Assembly: GCA_030602245.1 (NCBI GenBank)
Contig: JAUWAC010000001.1
Span: forward strand, 1 to 64,000
Source of the DNA: Marinobacterium sp.
GTDB taxonomy: Bacteria; Pseudomonadota; Gammaproteobacteria; Pseudomonadales; Balneatricaceae
Direction of reading: 5' to 3'
DNA: 64,000 nt
Shown here piece by piece: positions 61,950 through 64,000 of this stretch. How positions within the stretch are numbered: the stretch's first letter is position 1; every line of letters starts with the position of its first letter. The notes under the pieces are model-generated. The model was not told where the DNA came from. It searched no databases and saw nothing but the letters and a program-made list of their open reading frames with translations. The position numbers were made by a program, and so were the translations under genes.

Positions 61950-63887
61950 ATGGACGACCTTCGCGACGCACGCCGGACAAGTAACGAGGATCGGGTCATC
62001 GCCGGGCCGGTGCTGCGCCGTGTCGAGCCGGAACGGCTGGTGATCTGGCTGATGATGACCGAGCCGCTGGATCTGCGCCTGACGCTGAGCTGCGACGGGG
62101 AGTTGCTGCAGTCATGCGAACTCGATGCGCAGCAGGTCTGGACGCTGCGACTGGGTGAGCACTGCTGGCTGCGCCTGATCGACTTCAGACCCGACACGGC
62201 GCTGCCGCAGCAGCGCCTCATCCACTACGATCTCGGCTGGCGTTGCGACCGGCAGTGGGTGTCCATCGCCGACTGGGGACAGGCGTTGCTCTATCCGGGG
62301 GAGGCGCTGCCATCGTTTCAGATCAAACCCCGTGTCGATGCGATCTTCCATGGCTCCTGTCGCAAACCGCATCACCCCGGGGGCGATGGTCTGGCGCGGG
62401 CAGATCGCTGGCTGGAGCAGCACCGGCAGTCGCCGCAGGACTGGCCGGCACTGTTGATGCTCAGCGGCGATCAGCTCTACGCCGATGACGTGGCCGGCCC
62501 GATGCTGGTGGCGAGCCACGCCCTGTCGGATCGACTGGGACTCTGGCACGAGCAGTTTGAGGGGGCTGGCGTCAGCGACAATAACGCGCTGCGCACAAGT
62601 CCTCACTGTTACTACGAGCGCGAACGGCTGCTGCCGGACAGTCGCGGCGGCGAGTCCGCACGACGCTCGGTGTTCAGCGGCGTCCGCAAACCGATTTTTA
62701 CGTCCGATAATGCGCACAACCACCTGATCAGCTTTGCTGAGGTGATCGCCTGTTACTGTCTGGCCTGGTCACCGCAGGCGTGGCAGGGACTGGCGCTCGA
62801 GGCACCCGCCGGCCTGACGCCGGAGCAGGCGCAGCGTTATCGCGACGAGATGGCGGTGATCGACGGCTTCCGCGATGAGCTGCCACGGGTGCGTCGCGTG
62901 CTGGCGCACCTGCCCACTTACATGATCTTCGACGATCACGATATTACCGACGACTGGAATCTGTCGGCGGCGTGGGAGGTCGCGGCGTACGGACATCCGT
63001 TCTCACGACGGATTATCGGCAACGCCTTGATCGGATACCTGCTCTGCCAGGGGCTCGGCAACGATCCTGAGCCGTTGCGACGACGCCTGGCGGAACCGCT
63101 GGAGCGCTGGCTCAACAGCCGTACCGCCGAGCATCACGAGGCGTTGATCGAGGCGCTGTTCCGATTTGAGGGCTGGGGGTACCTGATTCCGTCGGAGCCC
63201 GGCGTGCTGGTGCTCGATACCCGCACCCGGCGCTGGCGCGCCGAACGCAATCTGGCAAGTCCCTCCGGGCTGATGGACTGGGAAGCGCTGACCGAGCTGC
63301 AGCAGCAACTGCTCGATCGCAAGGCGGTGATACTGGTATCGCCGGCGCCGGTATTCGGCGTCAAGCTGATCGAGACGGTACAAAAGGTCTTCACCTGGTT
63401 CGGCCAGCCGTTGATGGTCGATGCCGAGAACTGGATGGCGCACCCCGGTGCGGCCAATGTGGTACTCAACATCTTCCGCCATACGCGCACGCCGCAGCAT
63501 TTCGTGATCCTGTCCGGTGATGTGCACTACTCCTTTGTCTATGACATCGAGATCCGCTTCCGCCGCGGCGGACCGAAAATCTGGCAGATCACCAGCAGTG
63601 GACTGAAAAATGAGTTCCCGCCCCGACTGCTGGAGTGGTTTGACCGCCTCAACCGCTGGCTCTATGCCCCCTGGTCGCCGCTGAACTGGTTTACCCGGCG
63701 GCGTCTGATGCGGGTCTCACCGCGCCGGCCCAGCGATGCGGCCAAAGGCAGCCGGCTGGTCAATCGCTCCGGGATCGGGCTGGTGCGCTTTGCCGAGGAT
63801 GGCGAGCCGCTGGAGGTCTGGCAGCTGGGCGCCGACGGACGCGATACCCACTTTGATCTCAGTGACGACGAAGAACACTGGGGCTGA
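61950..63887 (+). CDS. PhoD-like alkaline phosphatase
   Basis: A 645-residue metallophosphatase of the PhoD family. An N-terminal beta domain (about 1-120) precedes the catalytic core with IFHGSCRKPHHPGGD (about 131-145; Cys ligand), LMLSGDQLYADDV (about 169-181), IFDDHDITDDWNLS (about 325-338), and LSGDVHYSF (about 515-523), which together provide the Ca/Fe centre. No signal peptide is evident, so it may be cytoplasmic and act on phosphodiesters. It is co-directional with the two genes before it. Confidence 0.9.
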   Translation: MDDLRDARRTSNEDRVIAGPVLRRVEPERLVIWLMMTEPLDLRLTLSCDGELLQSCELDAQQVWTLRLGEHCWLRLIDFRPDTALPQQRLIHYDLGWRCDRQWVSIADWGQALLYPGEALPSFQIKPRVDAIFHGSCRKPHHPGGDGLARADRWLEQHRQSPQDWPALLMLSGDQLYADDVAGPMLVASHALSDRLGLWHEQFEGAGVSDNNALRTSPHCYYERERLLPDSRGGESARRSVFSGVRKPIFTSDNAHNHLISFAEVIACYCLAWSPQAWQGLALEAPAGLTPEQAQRYRDEMAVIDGFRDELPRVRRVLAHLPTYMIFDDHDITDDWNLSAAWEVAAYGHPFSRRIIGNALIGYLLCQGLGNDPEPLRRRLAEPLERWLNSRTAEHHEALIEALFRFEGWGYLIPSEPGVLVLDTRTRRWRAERNLASPSGLMDWEALTELQQQLLDRKAVILVSPAPVFGVKLIETVQKVFTWFGQPLMVDAENWMAHPGAANVVLNIFRHTRTPQHFVILSGDVHYSFVYDIEIRFRRGGPKIWQITSSGLKNEFPPRLLEWFDRLNRWLYAPWSPLNWFTRRRLMRVSPRRPSDAAKGSRLVNRSGIGLVRFAEDGEPLEVWQLGADGRDTHFDLSDDEEHWG

Positions 63888-63982
63888 GCGGGGCCGGTCG
63901 TGGTGGACGCGCCTTGCATACCCACACACCTGTTGGGGTATAGTGACAGAATTGGAATAATCGCCAGGGAGCGCTCGCGCGC

Positions 63983-64000
63983 ATGTTGATCCGCCACCTG
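63983..64000 (+). CDS. Start of a gene cut by the window end
   Basis: ATGTTGATCCGCCACCTG gives MLIRHL and runs off the window. AGGGAG lies 11 bases before, and a TTGCAT/TATAGT pair (63914-63919 and 63939-63944, spacing 19) could be its promoter. Product unknown. Confidence 0.45.

Noticed and set aside
1-64000. CRISPR arrays, tRNA and rRNA genes, prophage modules
   Set aside because: No regularly spaced repeats, cloverleaf-like segments or phage structural genes were seen; a tRNA scan was not possible by eye with certainty.

Overview
This window reads as the chromosome of a GC-rich, motile, free-living gammaproteobacterium, probably from the Oceanospirillales/Pseudomonadales side of the class. 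That placement is inferred from gene content: a trpI-trpBA divergon, bacterial FAN1, RapA, ZapE, TrmH, a carboxynorspermidine pathway, a TAXI-type TRAP transporter with a DctB/DctD-like pair, Aer-like and Cache chemoreceptors, and many c-di-GMP enzymes. No rRNA, tRNA, CRISPR array or prophage was seen.

Region 1 (about 1-5250) is a pile-up of three different mobile elements without host genes: a group II intron with its maturase (minus strand, about 10-1954), an IS1380-family element with 15-bp perfect terminal repeats (1956-3526), and an IS110/IS1111-type element (about 3527-5152) with 13-bp subterminal repeats. The non-coding end of the IS110-type element carries two hairpin loops whose sequences match the element's own junctions. 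This looks like its target/donor guide (bridge or seeker) RNA. The intron and the IS110-type element each lie directly against the outer end of one IS1380 terminal repeat. A hairpin with weak attC resemblance and a YqaE/Pmp3 gene follow.

Region 2 (5.2-26 kb) is core and accessory chromosome: a YjbR-like protein, an anchored glutaredoxin-like protein, an MpaB-type oxygenase, an Aer-like receptor, an EAL/HDOD protein, a FAN1-type nuclease, a diguanylate cyclase interrupted by one in-frame stop, nspC plus carboxynorspermidine dehydrogenase, yjdM, two more diguanylate cyclases, a FUSC permease, a zinc metallopeptidase, GAPDH and an EamA permease. Norspermidine synthesis next to several c-di-GMP genes suggests a surface or biofilm lifestyle, which is an inference. 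A compact unannotated small-RNA candidate lies at 26248-26370.

Region 3 (26.5-38.3 kb) holds prephenate dehydratase, trmH and a regulated uptake module: histidine kinase, sigma-54 activator, twin upstream dyads, a -24/-12 promoter, TAXI binding protein and fused TRAP permease. rapA follows from its own sigma-70 promoter. Region 4 (38.4-49 kb) has a copper-type His/Cys-rich protein plus DUF411 lipoprotein, a LysR regulator divergent from cytochrome b561-yceI, an EAL phosphodiesterase, trpBA with divergent trpI, a Cache chemoreceptor, an EamA permease and a small cytochrome c.

Region 5 (49-64 kb) has a PqiA-like protein, a cation-chloride-cotransporter-like permease, zapE, an MFS permease, a lipid-kinase/phosphoesterase pair, a relic of gspB, yjfB with a perfect operator-like dyad, a cold-shock gene with a long leader, an SDR-DUF2007-flavoprotein operon, an aminotransferase, a DOPA-dioxygenase-like protein and a PhoD-like phosphatase. 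The window ends just inside the next gene.
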